Positions 30,616 to 43,229 of a stretch of DNA of 64,000 bases are shown piece after piece; within the stretch, counting starts at the first letter, position 1; the number at the start of each line of letters is the position of its first letter. The stretch covers positions 33,916,786 through 33,980,785 of the forward strand of contig JAJLRJ010000007.1 in NCBI GenBank assembly GCA_024195265.1. Direction: 5' to 3'. Made by a program: the position numbers and the translations under genes. The stretch comes from Dendrophyllia cribrosa (taxonomy: Eukaryota > Cnidaria > Anthozoa > Scleractinia > Dendrophylliidae). The notes beneath the pieces are model-generated. The model searched no databases. It had not been told where the DNA came from and saw nothing but the letters and a program-made list of their open reading frames with translations.

Positions 30616-32026
30616 CTAGTAGTAATCATAGATTATAGTGCGTCTCCTTATCCCGTGGCACCTCGTCTTGACCTAGTACCTTAGTTTCATGAATTAATTC
30701 AGCCACTGTTTAAAAGGGATTTGTCGCGAGATAAACGTCGGGCCGACATCAAACAAATTCACGATATCGCCGTGGGATCGGGCAAAATCCTGCCGTGCTG
30801 TGTACTCCGAAAGGTCTCAGATTTTTACGACACATAAATGGTATATATGTCTTGATTTCATTTCGGTTATTTCTCCGATTCTGAAATCATACTCCTCAGT
30901 ACATGTACTAATACCGGAACCGGAAATGAGAAATTTCTGAGAAAAGCCTGAAAAAGTGCTCCCGTGATAAACTTCTTGGACACCGACGATTAAGTCACAC
31001 AACATTCAACGTGAATTTCGCAGGATTTTTCGGATAAAATTACAACTACCAGTTGCAAGTAAGACACAGGACTGTTGAATATAATTCCTTTATTAGCTAG
31101 ACAAATTTTAGTCACAAAATTGCGAAATCTTTAGTCGCAAATGCGCCCGATACAGGCGCAATTTCGAGCACTGTAAAGTTAATCTGCGTTCGTCTGGCGC
31201 GGCCGGTCAGTGAATTATTGCTACAAGACATAAGCGAATTGCACCGTACCGTAGAACATCGCGAAGAACGACGTCGGTATTTAGGTGAAAGCTTCCCAAA
31301 TCAGGCAGAGAACCACAGCAAAATCAAGATAGAAAATTCAAAACATACCAGAACGGTAGGGAGGAAAATCTGTAACTTCTTGCTTGATTCCAAAGAGACC
31401 CAACAACTTACTTGGTCCGGAGAAGAACCTTCGTCCAATTTTTCCACTGCGTACTTTTACCAGGCATTGAAATATTGAGCCGTACGATTCCAAAATCGGG
31501 AAAATATCCGAAACTAAATCAAGACAAATAGATTATTCACATGTGACATTTCGGAACCCCAGCTCCCCAGGATGATGCCTGATTTCCACGCGCTGGGAAT
31601 GCTGGATACTATTGTGACGTTTCAAGATGGCGCCGATTTGGTACCGACACTTTTCTCGATTCGTTCCGCTTAGCGGGAATAAGTTCGTGTTCCACTATCC
31701 TGTATGATGCCTAGTGATGTTGGATGATGTCTAGTTCCATTAGATGATTTCTAGGGAAGTTGATTAGGTCTAGCAACGTGCGATGATGTGTAGTGATGTT
31801 CCATGACGGGTGGTTAGGATTGGTGGTGGTTTAGGGGACAACATTGTTATTGATTTTCAATTTGGTGTACTGGAACACGAACTTATTACGCTTAGCCTAG
31901 ACGACGCGCTAAGAATGCTGGATACTGTTGTGACGTTTCAAGATGGCGCAGATTTGGTACCGACACTTTTCTCGATTCGTTCCGCCTAGCCGACAAGATT
32001 AGGAAGCGTCTCCTTCGTCGACGCAA
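30616..32026 (-). mobile_element. Helitron-like non-autonomous element, copy 3
   Basis: Plus strand starts CTAGTAGTAATCATAG directly after AAAA and ends GTCGACGCAA directly before TTAGTC. The contiguous host sequence at 50.22 kb (read in reverse) has AAAATTAGTC, so no target bases are duplicated. About 220 bp longer than copy 2 because of a hAT-like insertion at 31,675-31,888. Confidence 0.65.
31675..31888. mobile_element. hAT-like MITE, 8-bp target duplication CGCTTAGC
   Basis: CGCTTAGC flanks both sides (31,667-31,674 and 31,889-31,896). Other copies of the host repeat have it once (CCGCTTAGCCTAGACG). Ends contain AATAAGTTCGTGTTCCA and its exact reverse complement. The interior repeats GATGATGTCTAG-like words. 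An 8-bp duplication is typical of hAT elements. Confidence 0.9.
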
Positions 32027-32195
32027 TTAGTCTTATCAGTTGGAGTTTTCGTCGATTCATCCCGGTTACATTTGCTTTGCTTCCCCTCAAAAAACGAAAG
32101 AGAAAATTCTGTAATACCAGCGAGACGATAAAACAGCAATATAACAAATTGACCGTAGCAATTACTATCTTTTGGATACACTAGTTTTATTATAT

Positions 32196-35100
32196 TGTAT
32201 GAAGCAAGTGAATCGCACCGACGGACCGCAGGGCGCGAACTCATGGCAAACTGAGTACTTTCATTTTAACGTTTCACTGTGTGCGACGAATGTGGTCTAA
32301 GTTTTTACGCAAAAAACCCGATTTTAAGTCGAGAAGCCTGAAAACAAAAAAATATAATATAGGCACCGTTTTATATTTTTCAACCTTTAGAAATTTATTC
32401 AATAGCGAGTTTAAGGATCTACTCGGTTTTCGGAAAGCAAGGCAAGACACTTGGTCAAGTTTGTGACTAGAAATTAAGAGTAAGCTTGAGAAACTTATAG
32501 CGGCAACTGAAAACAACGTAAAACCAACGCTCATGATGATCACTGGGGATCAAATTCATGAACTTATAGCCGAAAGCGACAGGAAAAGTGAGGTGAAATT
32601 TTGCTATGATCAAAATTTTCCACTTCCCTTTCTCTTCAGTTTTGGAAAGTAGAAGTGCTGAATACTTACCATGCCAAATTTTAAGTTCAAGTTCCAACGG
32701 GAAGAGCAGCTATTTTAAACGTAAAGTTCAGCTTCGGCTTGCCGCCATTACTCGATTTAAAAATGGCCGAGAACCACATAGAGAGCTGGATCTAGTTGAG
32801 TCGAGAGGAAGATGACGTCATATTCGCAACACAACAATGGCCGCTTCGTTGCGTGGAAAGGCTGATCTCGCATAAACAAGACCTTTAGTTTAATCTTGGT
32901 GGTTCCAGGGCCTGCTTTATGCCGAAGATGTTTTTGTAAACGTTCGAGAAGATGCCTCCTGTTAATTTTGTACAACTCGGACGCCGAAACATTCTCAAAA
33001 TGTTGAATTTCTTTACACAAATCGTCTACCAGCCAGTTCTGTGAGAGTTCAACGCGCCGAACCACACAAGATGGATACTTTCTTTTGACAATACAGTATA
33101 ACAAGGGAAACTCAACCACTAGGAACCACTTTATAATAGTTTACTACTGCTACTACCGCGAGATTTACTTTCCAAGGGAATTTGAGAGACTGAGTGAAAC
33201 GCGTGAAACAGGAGGATTCGAAAATAAACTGTTGATTGTTTTAATGAATATTGTGAAACAACATACCGGGTGAGTGGCGTACATGTATGCATTTTTTGTT
33301 TCTCAAACGTGTACATCAACTGGCTATATAGGTTCTGAGGCTTTAGTTTTTTTTTTTATTAAATACTCCATAGATACCACATGTCATACAAACTAATGGC
33401 TAATGCTAATGTATTCTCCTTTTTGTAGCACATTTTCAAATACACTCGCATGACACTGTATTTTCTGATTACAGGAACTGAAAATATTCTTGTTGTTATC
33501 CAATTTATTATCCGTGTTCTTAGTTTGCTATTTTAAAGTTACATCAAATTGTTGTTTATTGACACATGTTAACTGTTGTATTGTTGTTGGTCATTGTTAT
33601 TTATTCTGCAATATTTTCAGATTAAAAATTTAATAAAGCACAGTGCAGGGGGACTGCATCCTTGATGCATCTTGTACTAATTTTTTTTACATTTTAAAGG
33701 GGTAATGTCTAGGGGATTTTGTTTTCGTGTGCAAAACTACTAATTATTTAACTAACTTTGGCTCTTGGATCAAAGCGATTCCTTCAACAGAGAACAAGTA
33801 ACAGAAATTAAGTGATTTTTCCAAAACACAAAGGAAGAACTGAACCATTTTTTTATTACAATCCAGTCCATGTGCAGTCAAAGACGCTTAATTATAGTTT
33901 CATTGTCAACAAAACTAAAGCATTATTTTTTTGATTTCCCTTACAAATGTGTTTTTTTTACTTTTCAAAGTGAAACTAGAAAAGATACAAGTAAAAGGTT
34001 GCATTGCCCTAGGTATGAAACATTTCTGTTTACAATCAGGATAGCATACTCCATTTAAATTTGTTCCTTTTAGTCATATATATGTTTGGATTTAACATTG
34101 AAATCTACCCAAAATGAAACTGTGAGGCAATATCCCCCAAGGTGGTTTCTTCCAAGCACTCAGAGTGTGTGTGTGTGTGTGTGATGTATTGAGCAATGTT
34201 GGATTATTACCCAGCCACTTTCTTTGTGTGTATTTGCAATACCTCTTTTCATTAACTTTCCTGTTAATGGCGAATCTGACCCCGTAAACAACTAAGGATC
34301 AAGAAATGTGAACATGTCAGATAACTAATTACCTGCAAAGCCATCATGCTTTCTAATAAAGGTACAGTTGAATGCTATTAGATATCTTTTATAACAACAC
34401 AGTTGGAAGGGCAATTTTAAAGAAAAAAACATTGGATTTAATTCAATTGGGACAGAGGAAACTGTCTGCAATAATCAATATTATTGTCAGTATTAAGCAG
34501 CATCTATAAAGCAGAGCTCCATACACAGTGTACTGTATACAAGCAAGATTAACTTTTTTGTTTATAAAACATTTTATTTACTTTAGTAAGCCTAGTTTTC
34601 ATTTACTGCGATTTTTTTTTTTCATTAAGCTCCTGGCTCAGCACATAAAGGGTTCATGTAGAGTTTTGACATTTTTCATTGACAAAGTATTTTTTAGCCA
34701 ACAATGTACTCTCTTGCTTAGGTAATAACAGGTTCATGTAAGATAGAGTAAATGGAGCCAATCAGGCCAAAAGATCCAGGATTTTCACAATAGGAAAGGA
34801 CAAAATACATTTCACTCAGGTGAAAATATATTTTCAAAGGTGTGGGATGCTTATGTCTAACCTAATCTCTTTTAAATCAGCTTATGGAAACCAGCAACAA
34901 AAGCAACAGAAATTATGGTATTTTACTTTTGGATAATAAAACACAATTTATTGTAAGTGAAAAATGTCAAAAATCAAAATTAGCCCTTTATGCACCTAGC
35001 TACTCAATGTATCCCGGGTGTATTGCAGGTAAGGTACCATCAAATAAATGATCAAGGTGTTTGTTTACAAACTAATGTACTTTGAGGAGGCATTTCTGGT

Positions 35101-36080
35101 ATGTACTGGAAATATACTGCTTGTGACGTTCTCTAGGAAGGGCCTTCCTCATACAGTGTCTGCATACCGGTAGTTCAACTGAACTCAACTTTGCAGGCAA
35201 TTTCTTTCTCCAAAAGGAGGGGGGTTAATAGAGGATTTTCAGTATGTCAAATATCCAAGATATTTGGAGTTTTTTATGATCTGCTATTTTGCAGGGCCTT
35301 CTCTGAGGCCATGAGAACCTGGCTTTAATAAAGAATAAGAGCAAAATAAGAAACCACAGTATTGCCTTGTGATCTCTTGTGTTAAGCTACAATGTATTTC
35401 TTTCACCCACACACTGTTGAAACAGCAGTAAGTTTTACGGCAACAAGATGATAGTAACATGTAACAGTATTAATAAATTTCATTCTGCAAATTCCTTTCT
35501 TAGAAAATCAAATAGTGGTTATATATATCAATATGTTCATTCTTTCAAAACTTGCACATTAAACTTGCACATTAAACTTTCATATGCCTAATCTTGTGTG
35601 ATTTTGGGAGAATTAAAAAATACACACTGACAGATGCTAGCTGTTCCAGACTTATGAACCCAGTGCTTATTATTGTGTTGACTTTGCACGAGGCTGAGTA
35701 ACTGATTTGCTTGATTCACTCGGATTTATGCATCCTTGGAGACCAAGGAAGGATAAGGAAATTTAACTATGTGCTACTGGGACTATTGATGGGGTTTACA
35801 ATAATTCAAGATGTCAGCTACACCTGAGCTGTACACTTGATGTCTGCAGTGTTATCAACAACAGTAAGAACAACATCGTTTACTTTTCTACAACACCAAT
35901 TTATTCGTTTAGTTTTGCACTGTAGAAACTCAAGGAACTGAATCCAGTGAGAAATAGTAATCGAGCAGTTGACTTTATTTGCTCTTTATGGCTAAACTTC
36001 AGTGTGGAATGCTAATACACGTATTGTAAACAAAAGTCAAGATTCGATGTTTCTGCAAACAGCTATTATAATCCGCTTAC
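32196..36080. other. AT-rich stretch, no gene recognised; CRE palindrome and (TG)n
   Basis: Around 32,811-32,850 the plus strand has ATGACGTCAT followed by ATTCGCAACACAACAATGGC, which looks promoter-like. A minus-strand frame at 33,119-32,757 (WLVDDLCKEIQHFENVSASE) is protein-like but not recognised and has no clear splice partners. (TG)n of about nine units lies near 34,166-34,183. The remainder is AT-rich without visible structure. Confidence 0.4.
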
Positions 36081-36085
36081 CAAAC

Positions 36086-36240
36086 TCAAACGGGGAAAAG
36101 TTCATCATAAATATTTAAAAAAAAATCCTTATCGTACCATGTATAAACGTCCAATTGCTGAGTAAAAATTCCTTGAAATTGACGGTCCTCTTCGGCTTCT
36201 TGAGCCATTCTTGCCTCCCAATTCGGCAGCTTATTCTCTG
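36086..36240 (-). CDS. Small unrecognised reading frame (minus strand)
   Basis: From an ATG near 36,245 the frame reads MASENKLPNWEARMAQEAEE then DRQFQGIFTQQLDVYTWYDK and stops shortly before a possible donor (GTAAGC near 36,080). Composition is protein-like (acidic, aromatic C part). A promoter-like CRE palindrome TATGACGTCAC lies about 200 bases upstream. Could be a first exon or a transposon remnant; no family recognised. Confidence 0.25.
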
Positions 36241-36249
36241 AAGCCATAC

Positions 36250-38930
36250 GTCGCCAAATCCTCATCATTGAAACGAAATAGGTCCTGAAAATTCATCGAG
36301 TTCTTCGCCAAAATTGTCCTTCGCAACGCTTTCCGACGAACTGGAAAGTAAATTTTACGGCGAAGACGTCTCCAAATCCTTTTCTTTTGGTGGTTCTTTC
36401 GCTGTTGTCCAAGGAATGGCCACGATCTTCGTTGCGAATATGACGTCACGAGACAACTCACTCGTGAGACCACTTTCTAGAATAATCACGGGCTTGACTT
36501 TTTAAACTGAGGAATGGCGGCCGGATTTTCGGTGGTTTTCGGCGGTTTTCGGCCAGCAATATCTAGATTCAGTAAGCTTATTACTTGGGCGGAGCGACCA
36601 AGTATTAAAATGCAGTTTGGTCGTCCACAAATGTGCAGTATTGCGCAACTCTGGGGATGGCGGGATTATTCAAACCTTCACCGCGGTCACACGTCCGAGG
36701 AGTTTTTCGTTTTATTTGGTGGGATTCATTTAGTATTAAGTGGAAACGTGGGCAAGGATGTATAAAATAATTAGTTTATGTAACTATCTTTTCATCTTTC
36801 CGGCTCAAAATAACGAGCTTCTTTTCGATCGTTGAAAACTGATCAAAACGCTTCGTGCCTGAGCAAAATTGTGTTGGCAAATGGCGCCGACAGTTCTGCG
36901 GTTCCTAGTTTTTAAACGCTTAGAACTTTTTTTAGTAAACTTTCAAAACGTTTAGTGAGTTGACAGTGTATTGTCAATATATGAAACTTTTAATAAACAG
37001 TGAAAATGACAACCTTAACTTTGAAGTACTTTGGTTAACTTTTGCAAATTTCTCTCGTTTAACCGCGGTGGAGTACACGTGTTGTTTGTTGATGCGAGGC
37101 GAACGTCACAAAGTGCGAGTTGTGTTTTCTCTGTTGCATCTAACAGTTTCAAAGAAATTACTCAAGAAGACACTGCGAAAGTATTTGACACTCGCTATTA
37201 ATTCTACGATACCTTCATGACGGAAACCCGCTAAAACATGTTCAAACGAACATGAAGAAGATAATTTAGACGAATACATATCTAGCGCTTATTTAATAAG
37301 AAGTGAACAGTGGACAGCGAAGGAAGAAATATAAGCGTGGTAGGAATCCCAATTAATTTCACTTCTTTCGGTTGTTTGCCTTTCATTAATTTTTATGTCG
37401 TGAAGTTGAAGGAACAGAACAGCCAACTGAAACTTTGGGTGCAAAAAATCCACCGCCGAGAGAAGATGTAAACAATGCACGCGTTGTCTTGCGAGACGTT
37501 TCTTGCGAGTTTTGCTTCCGCTAGTGAATGTTTCTCGGGCGAAAATAACCTTAAAGCGATCACTTTTTCATTTAATATTCTTTTCTGTGTTTCGGATACA
37601 GAGGAATAAAAACTGGATATATTTTCGTGTGACTGATTGCGAGGTGTTTTATGAAACAGCTGCGTTATGCGTTACTGGAAAGGTTTCAAATTACTTTCAC
37701 ATTATGCAAATTGCAACATTTTTACCTCAACTGCAAAAATATGTTTCAAAGGGCTAAATTTGTTTCTCTCCTCCTAAATTACCACTTCTGTCGTTAACTT
37801 TGATTAAAGTTATAAGTTTCATTCAAACTTTATTATAATAACGGCGGGAATACTTCCAGCAAAACTTTCAATTGGAAAAGTTGTTTTGATCTCGGGTCCG
37901 GACCAGGCAATTACATCTGGCTTCGAAAGGCCACTTTGCGGCTACATTTGCATTCACTTCAAAAGTGTCAGAAACACAGACCAGCTAGTTACAAGATTTA
38001 GCTTAAACCAATAACAACCATCGAGAAACTCTAACATACGGCCTTTTTTTCAACGGTAAGTACAAAGTAGGCATCGATTTGTATTTTTCAGTATGTACTC
38101 GTCTTTTGACACAGTGGACACGCTACTTTAATAATGCGTGCGATCTCGCACGCTAAGTGTACTGTGTCTTCTTGTTTTGACGGTTAACGCGCTTCTTTGT
38201 TAGACTGCTCACACTATCCGAATACTCCCTATCATCAAACCGTGAAATAACGTGCATGCAGATTCCCAAGACAATTATTCTCCAATATGCCTAATACAAC
38301 GACGCCCAAGTATACGCTTCCACAGCGTCTTGTATCGTTCTAAATTATAGCGATTTATGTTATTATGAACTTAATGGATTAACTGAAGTAAAAAAAGGCG
38401 AAAATAAAGACAAAAATTTTCGTCGTAGTACCACTTTAAGACGTGAATATTCTTGCTTCCACAGCGTGAATGATAATTGTAATCTAGTGGGAAGCGAAGG
38501 ATGAATGACGCTCGACTACAACCCAACATAAGTGAGTGCACTTGGAAGAAAGAACACTTCTGAAAGAAAGTCTGAAATCTCTCAATGTACCGTCCTCTTT
38601 CCCAAAATGAAAATGTATGAAATCAGCCTGTTTCATGATCGAGTATCGGATGGTTACTTACGCATTCATGTGAAATAACATTATCATTATTTAGAAAATT
38701 TATTCGTTAATTTAGAAAGCCACCAGGCTTGAACAAAAGGTGGAATTATGAATGGCTAGTACCAAAGCCGAAATGAGCACATATTTTATTGCAAAAAGAA
38801 AAATAATTGACTTGCACGTCTCGGCCGGAAATGAGGGCGTTACATAAGAAAGTTGTCGCCCACCTTTTTCTTAAAAAATTTTCTCAATAAGACTACACAG
38901 AGATATGCCAAAACACATGTTTTATTTCAA
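36250..38930. other. Intergenic; GGCGGTTTTC direct repeats at 36,510-36,560
   Basis: Near 36,510-36,560 the motif GGYGGTTTTCGG is repeated three times beside ATGGCGGCC. A CRE-like TGACGTCA is at about 36,443. The word GCGAATATGACGTCA is shared in inverted orientation with 32,815-32,830. No gene recognised elsewhere. Confidence 0.35.
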
Positions 38931-38936
38931 AAGACT

Positions 38937-40252
38937 AGCCTCCGCGCAGAGGTATCCGATTTCCTTGCTCCCCGCGGAAAAAGTAGGACCTGCGAAATTA
39001 CATTTTTGTCGAATGTTTCATGGCGGAAGGATTTTACAATGGATCTACAAGTAAATTGTTTTCTTGTAGTGATTCTGTAGTCCCCTTATTAATAGCCCGT
39101 TTGAGTAGATTGTTCTTTCATGGTATTATAGTATCAAACACTGATGATATGAATTCACTGTGCCAGTTATACTGCATTGTATTAATAAATAAATAGTCTG
39201 TAACATCAGGCACTGATTACACCCGCAAATTTCCTGTCAATGGACCATTGGAAGGGAAATTCAAAACACGTTAATCCAATATAGTTTATTTCACAGGAGA
39301 AGTTGACGATCTAGCACTAGCCTGTGAACAGGCCTCATTGTGGGTGTATGACGAAAGTAGATAGCGGCGAAAAGAAGACTCGCGAGAAAAAGTCGGCGAG
39401 CGAAGCGAGCCGCGGAAAAACTGGGGAGAGGGGAAGATCCCTCCCCCCACCCCTTCCCCGTTCGCCTTTTCAATTTTTTTCGCCCTATATCCAAACTAAA
39501 GAGCCTGTTCACAGGCTAATCTAGCACAATTATTCCCGAACGGTGTTGTTCTTTTTCATTAATTTTCGGCTTGCTTTGAAGCTTTACAATCGTAATAATC
39601 ATTAATTTTAAAGTTGCGTAGCCAGGTTTCACAGATTAAGAAAGGATTGGCGATAACAAAAAATCGTTTTGTAAGCTTCGCAAATAAATGGTTTGCATTA
39701 GGAGACGTCTGCCCGCAGGCTACAGTCAGTCCTGCCTTGAAAGCTTTGCAACCACTGTACTTGTTAAAAAATTCTTCCTCAATTTTTCGTAAGTTATTGA
39801 AAAGTCCGTCAGTGTCGCTTCTGTAGTCCAGCGCATGGTTCACAGATATACGGCGTCGTAGAGTGCATAGCAAACTCTAGTGAAAGGTTTTCTTCGTCAA
39901 CTTATAATTCACCGCGACCTTGAACAAGATTTCTGTCGCTTTACATCACCACAAGCGAGAAGCACAGCACACAATCACCCATGTTAGCTCATGTTTAGTC
40001 GACATTTTATTTAGATATGTCATAGGAAAACCCGCATAAATTTTTAAGCAGCATTAATTATTTCAGCATTTCGTGGTGATAGCCAATCAGAGCAGTTTCT
40101 AACAATGCCTACTGTCAAGCGTCCAATCAGCGCAGTCCACGGATCCTTGAGAAACAGCAGGATACGTGAACACGATTCGAAACGGCTTTTCGCAGACGTC
40201 CGTTTTCCTCGGGGAGCAAGGAAATCGGATACGTCGGCGCGCCGGCGCAGGC
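38937..40252. repeat. Pair of facing TAGCCT-type ends (possible Mutator-like element)
   Basis: TAGCCTCCGCGCAGAGG with TATCCGATTTCCTTGCTCCC at 38,937-38,980 is mirrored at 40,200-40,252 (GGGAGCAAGGAAATCGGATA, ending GCAGGCTA). Arms are about 45 bp. No target duplication is visible, so the two ends may not belong to one insertion. A complete small MITE (39,318-39,518) lies between. Confidence 0.5.
39318..39518. mobile_element. Mutator-like MITE, 9-bp target duplication ATCTAGCAC
   Basis: TAGCCTGTGAACAGGC at 39,318 and GCCTGTTCACAGGCTA ending 39,518 are perfect 16-bp inverted repeats. Each end is itself partly palindromic (CCTGTGAACAGG). ATCTAGCAC flanks both sides (39,309-39,317 and 39,519-39,527). 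Nine-base duplications are characteristic of Mutator-like elements. Confidence 0.9.
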
Positions 40253-41930
40253 TATCGGCGGTAAGCTGGAAATTTTCAATATTATTTGCATAAATTCATG
40301 ATTTCAGTGAATTCAATGCATTTTGACAATTGAGGATGTGAGTAATATCGTGAAGGATATCGTGTTGTTTTTCATGGTCATGGCTAGAGGAATGTTTCGC
40401 GGGCGCGATGTCGTGCAGGGTTAGATCGCGGGCGCGTATGACTTCGCGCAACATGCGCGTATGACGTCGCGTGACATTTTATTTATTTATTTATTTTTAT
40501 TTTGCCACACACAATGCAATTTTAGCAATTTTGAAATCAAAACGAGGCTTTGTTTTTCGCCCGCTTCCCGCGGCTACACGGCCGATGTCACGTCATCTAC
40601 AGAAAACACTATTGTTGTGTGTTGTGTCTAATCGAAGAAGCGGACTTAAAGGTAAAACAAAGTACATTTTTTCGATGGGAATTTATGTTGATATCAATTT
40701 GTGATTGACTTTTTCCAAGCAGCGGAGGGACTTAAAGGTGAAACAAATTACATTTTTCGATGGGTATTTATGTTGATATCAATTTGTGATCGACTTTTTC
40801 TTTGTGTTCTCGTCCGTTTTGGAGAAATGTTAATAAAACGTGCTCAAATTCAGTCGTATTGATTTCTTGAATTTCATCGAAGACAGCTTCTCGATGCGCT
40901 AATGGTACGCGTTTTGCTTTTAAACATAAACTAATGGATATTTGAATAAAATTTTTGAAAACAATATTGTGTTGTTACTTTTTGATGTGTTTTTTCATTC
41001 ATAACAAAGTTTGAAATGCGATTTTATGTACATAAAACAAGACTTGGATTTTATAGTTCTAACTTCACTCGCGTCGCCTTATGCAGAGATGTCTGTGTAT
41101 TTTTTGCAATTTTGATTTCCAATAATTTTCTCGGGCAATTTTCGAAAAGGTGTATTTTAATCTTAAATTAGTCATACTAGTCATTCTAGAACGAGAAAAT
41201 TTGAGTCTAAATGTACAGTGCAGAATGTCGCGTAATACCTTTTTTGAGAATTGTTAAAATTGAGAAAATAGCACGGTCGGCAATCTTAATTCTTGTGCTT
41301 CCGCCTTTCATTTTAGTTAAGCTTACCTGGGGGGCCTTATGCGATTTCAAGGCAAGCAGGCTAAGTCTATCAAAAAATTTCAACCATTGTGGGTGTCCTG
41401 TGGTCGATCTCGTTGTACTGAATTGTTGCGAGGAGACTGGGTGCTGGTATTTTGTTGATGAGCCGAACGTTCTGTCGATTGTAGGTTTGGTTGGTTCTCT
41501 TGACGCATTTAGGATCAGATAAACGCCAAAGTTTCTTCTAGCAAAGGTAAGACAGGCTGTTTCGTGTTTTTTTAGACATATACAATATGTTTGGTGCAGG
41601 GAATAATCAACAGAGACAGGACTAGAGGCACTTTAATCGACAGATGCCTCCACCGCCATCATTGTGAAATGAGCTATTGCATTTAAAATTTCCATCCCCT
41701 GTCCCGGTTGAGAACTGACCTTAGCTTTCATTCTAATCCCTAAAGGATTCCATTAAAACGAATAGTTAGATTTTCGGGAGCGATTTTAGAATACCTGGCC
41801 ACTTATTTACATATCCCAGAACGTTTCATAGAACGAGGCATATGAAAACAAATTAAGGATCCATTCTTATTCAACGAGATGCAAATAAGTGCCCGGGTAT
41901 TGTACAGTTCAGCCGATTTCCGTATACCAA
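40253..41930. other. Intergenic; 85-bp tandem duplication at about 40,640-40,805
   Basis: Two adjacent diverged copies share TATGTTGATATCAATTTGTG and GACTTAAAGGT. (ATTT)n lies at about 40,478-40,500. A 103-codon plus-strand frame at 41,211-41,522 has no recognisable domain and is probably chance. Confidence 0.5.
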
Positions 41931-42060
41931 TACATACATACATACATACATACATACATACTTTATTGAGACTCCCTTCGACAGGGCTTTTCAGTCACAA
42001 TGCTAACTACTACATGTACATAATACTTTTAATACATTAATTTGTTGCGAATTATGTTTT
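41931..42060 (-). repeat. (ACAT)n microsatellite next to AATAAAG: likely retroelement 3' end
   Basis: On the minus strand the order is CTCAATAAAGTATG then (TATG)n. This looks like the 3' end and tail of a small non-LTR or SINE element; its body was not identified. Confidence 0.45.
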
Positions 42061-42384
42061 CTGTGCGGTGATTCTATTATTTATGAGAATGTGCACTTTT
42101 TCCAATGCCTCATTAAATGATTTCACAGGTTCACTATGGTAAAGAACTGTTTTAGAATGATCAGAAAATGATGTTACTACTGTATTTTGTTGCCCAACTG
42201 TTTTTGGGTAGCAGTTAAAACAGACTAGTCTAGATATACTAATTATCACAAAGCTTTTTAATAAACTGACCAAAGGTCACTCCTATCTAAGTACAAACAC
42301 TTGAGAACACAAAAAGTGACCAAGAATCTCTACTCACTTTATACCTTGTTGGCATATAACGCCACGGGTAATAATGTTTATATT

Positions 42385-42480
42385 CTAAATCTGGGTCTTA
42401 TTCATGTTTTGAATTAAGCTTATGTAATTCTAAATCTGGGTCTTATTCGTGTTTTGAATTACGTTATTCTAAATTGCAGT
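42385..42480 (+). repeat. Two units of the AAATCTGGGTCTTATTC repeat
   Basis: Two copies of a ~50-bp unit (CTAAATCTGGGTCTTATTC then GTTTTGAATTA). The same sequence in reverse orientation forms the 39-bp array at 45,229-45,437. Confidence 0.8.
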
Positions 42481-42516
42481 CTTCAGGAACAGTTTTAGCT
42501 GCTGTGGTAATAAATT

Positions 42517-42744
42517 GTGACTTTTTCCCCGGGGAAAGAAATATTTGTATTCATCTTATACTGCTGTAGTGAATATAACATTTTGGAAGTCGTTAGAAAT
42601 TGTTTGCGAGCATGGATTAATGATATTTTGCCCCACGAACAACTGGAATTTCTGATGGAACACCAATTTAGTGTCCCTCAGATATCAAAACTTCTTAAAG
42701 TTAGTCCTCGAACAGTGAAAGATGTCTGTCAGTATTTTGTCTGA
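42517..42744 (+). pseudogene. HTH-like relic of a transposon integrase/transposase
   Basis: A 75-codon frame ends QLEFLMEHQFSVPQISKLLK, VSPRTVKDVCQYF. This is the helix-turn-helix pattern (L-x-x-L-x2-G/H-F-x-V-x-x-I-x-x-L-L-x-V-S-x-R-T) found ahead of integrase-core domains in many cnidarian transposon proteins. Nothing of the catalytic core follows. Family assignment is from motif memory only. Confidence 0.4.
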
Positions 42745-43229
42745 AATTATTTTACCATTACTGCCTAGTAAATAAAGCAATATGTACATTGGAACCCTGA
42801 TATGATGAACCCCAATGTACAAGTACATGTAACAAAGACCCCATTTTATTATTATGAACAATTTTCTTCAGCCCAATTGTAGTAAAATGTATGACCCCGA
42901 GTTAACTTAATCCTGTTATAACAAACATGTTTTCCCAGTCCCTTGGTACTTTGTTATATTGGGGTTTCACTGAATATGACTCCAAGTGCCCTGGCAAAGC
43001 CGTAGAGGCAACAATGTACTGTTTTTTTTTTTCGTTTAAACAATGGACCTGCATCATGTTTTCAAGTTGCATGGGTCTTTATGGCACTGGAAATGATTCC
43101 CAATGACAAATAATACAAATGATCCCCAAAATGGACCAAAAAGATCCCCAACTGGAAATGATCCCTGAAGTACATGTAGACTGCAAGTGATCCAGCTAGG
43201 AAAGTAAGGAATATAGTGGAATCTGGTCA

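Larger units (their letters stand above)
28870..32195. mobile_element. Internal part of a Chapaev-like transposon, split by two Helitron-like insertions
   Basis: Three pieces (28,870-29,430; 30,579-30,615; 32,027-32,195) are collinear with the reverse complement of 50,046-50,850. Shared words include GAATTCACTGCGCCACGAAC, GAACTTGATGCGTGAATTAC and GGAGTTTTCGTYGATTCATY. At 50 kb the three pieces are contiguous, so that copy serves as the empty site. Terminal repeats of this copy were not found; the element is incomplete. Confidence 0.75.

Noticed and set aside
41211..41522. 103-codon plus-strand frame
   Set aside because: No domain, no splice partners and low-complexity hydrophobic content; length is compatible with chance.
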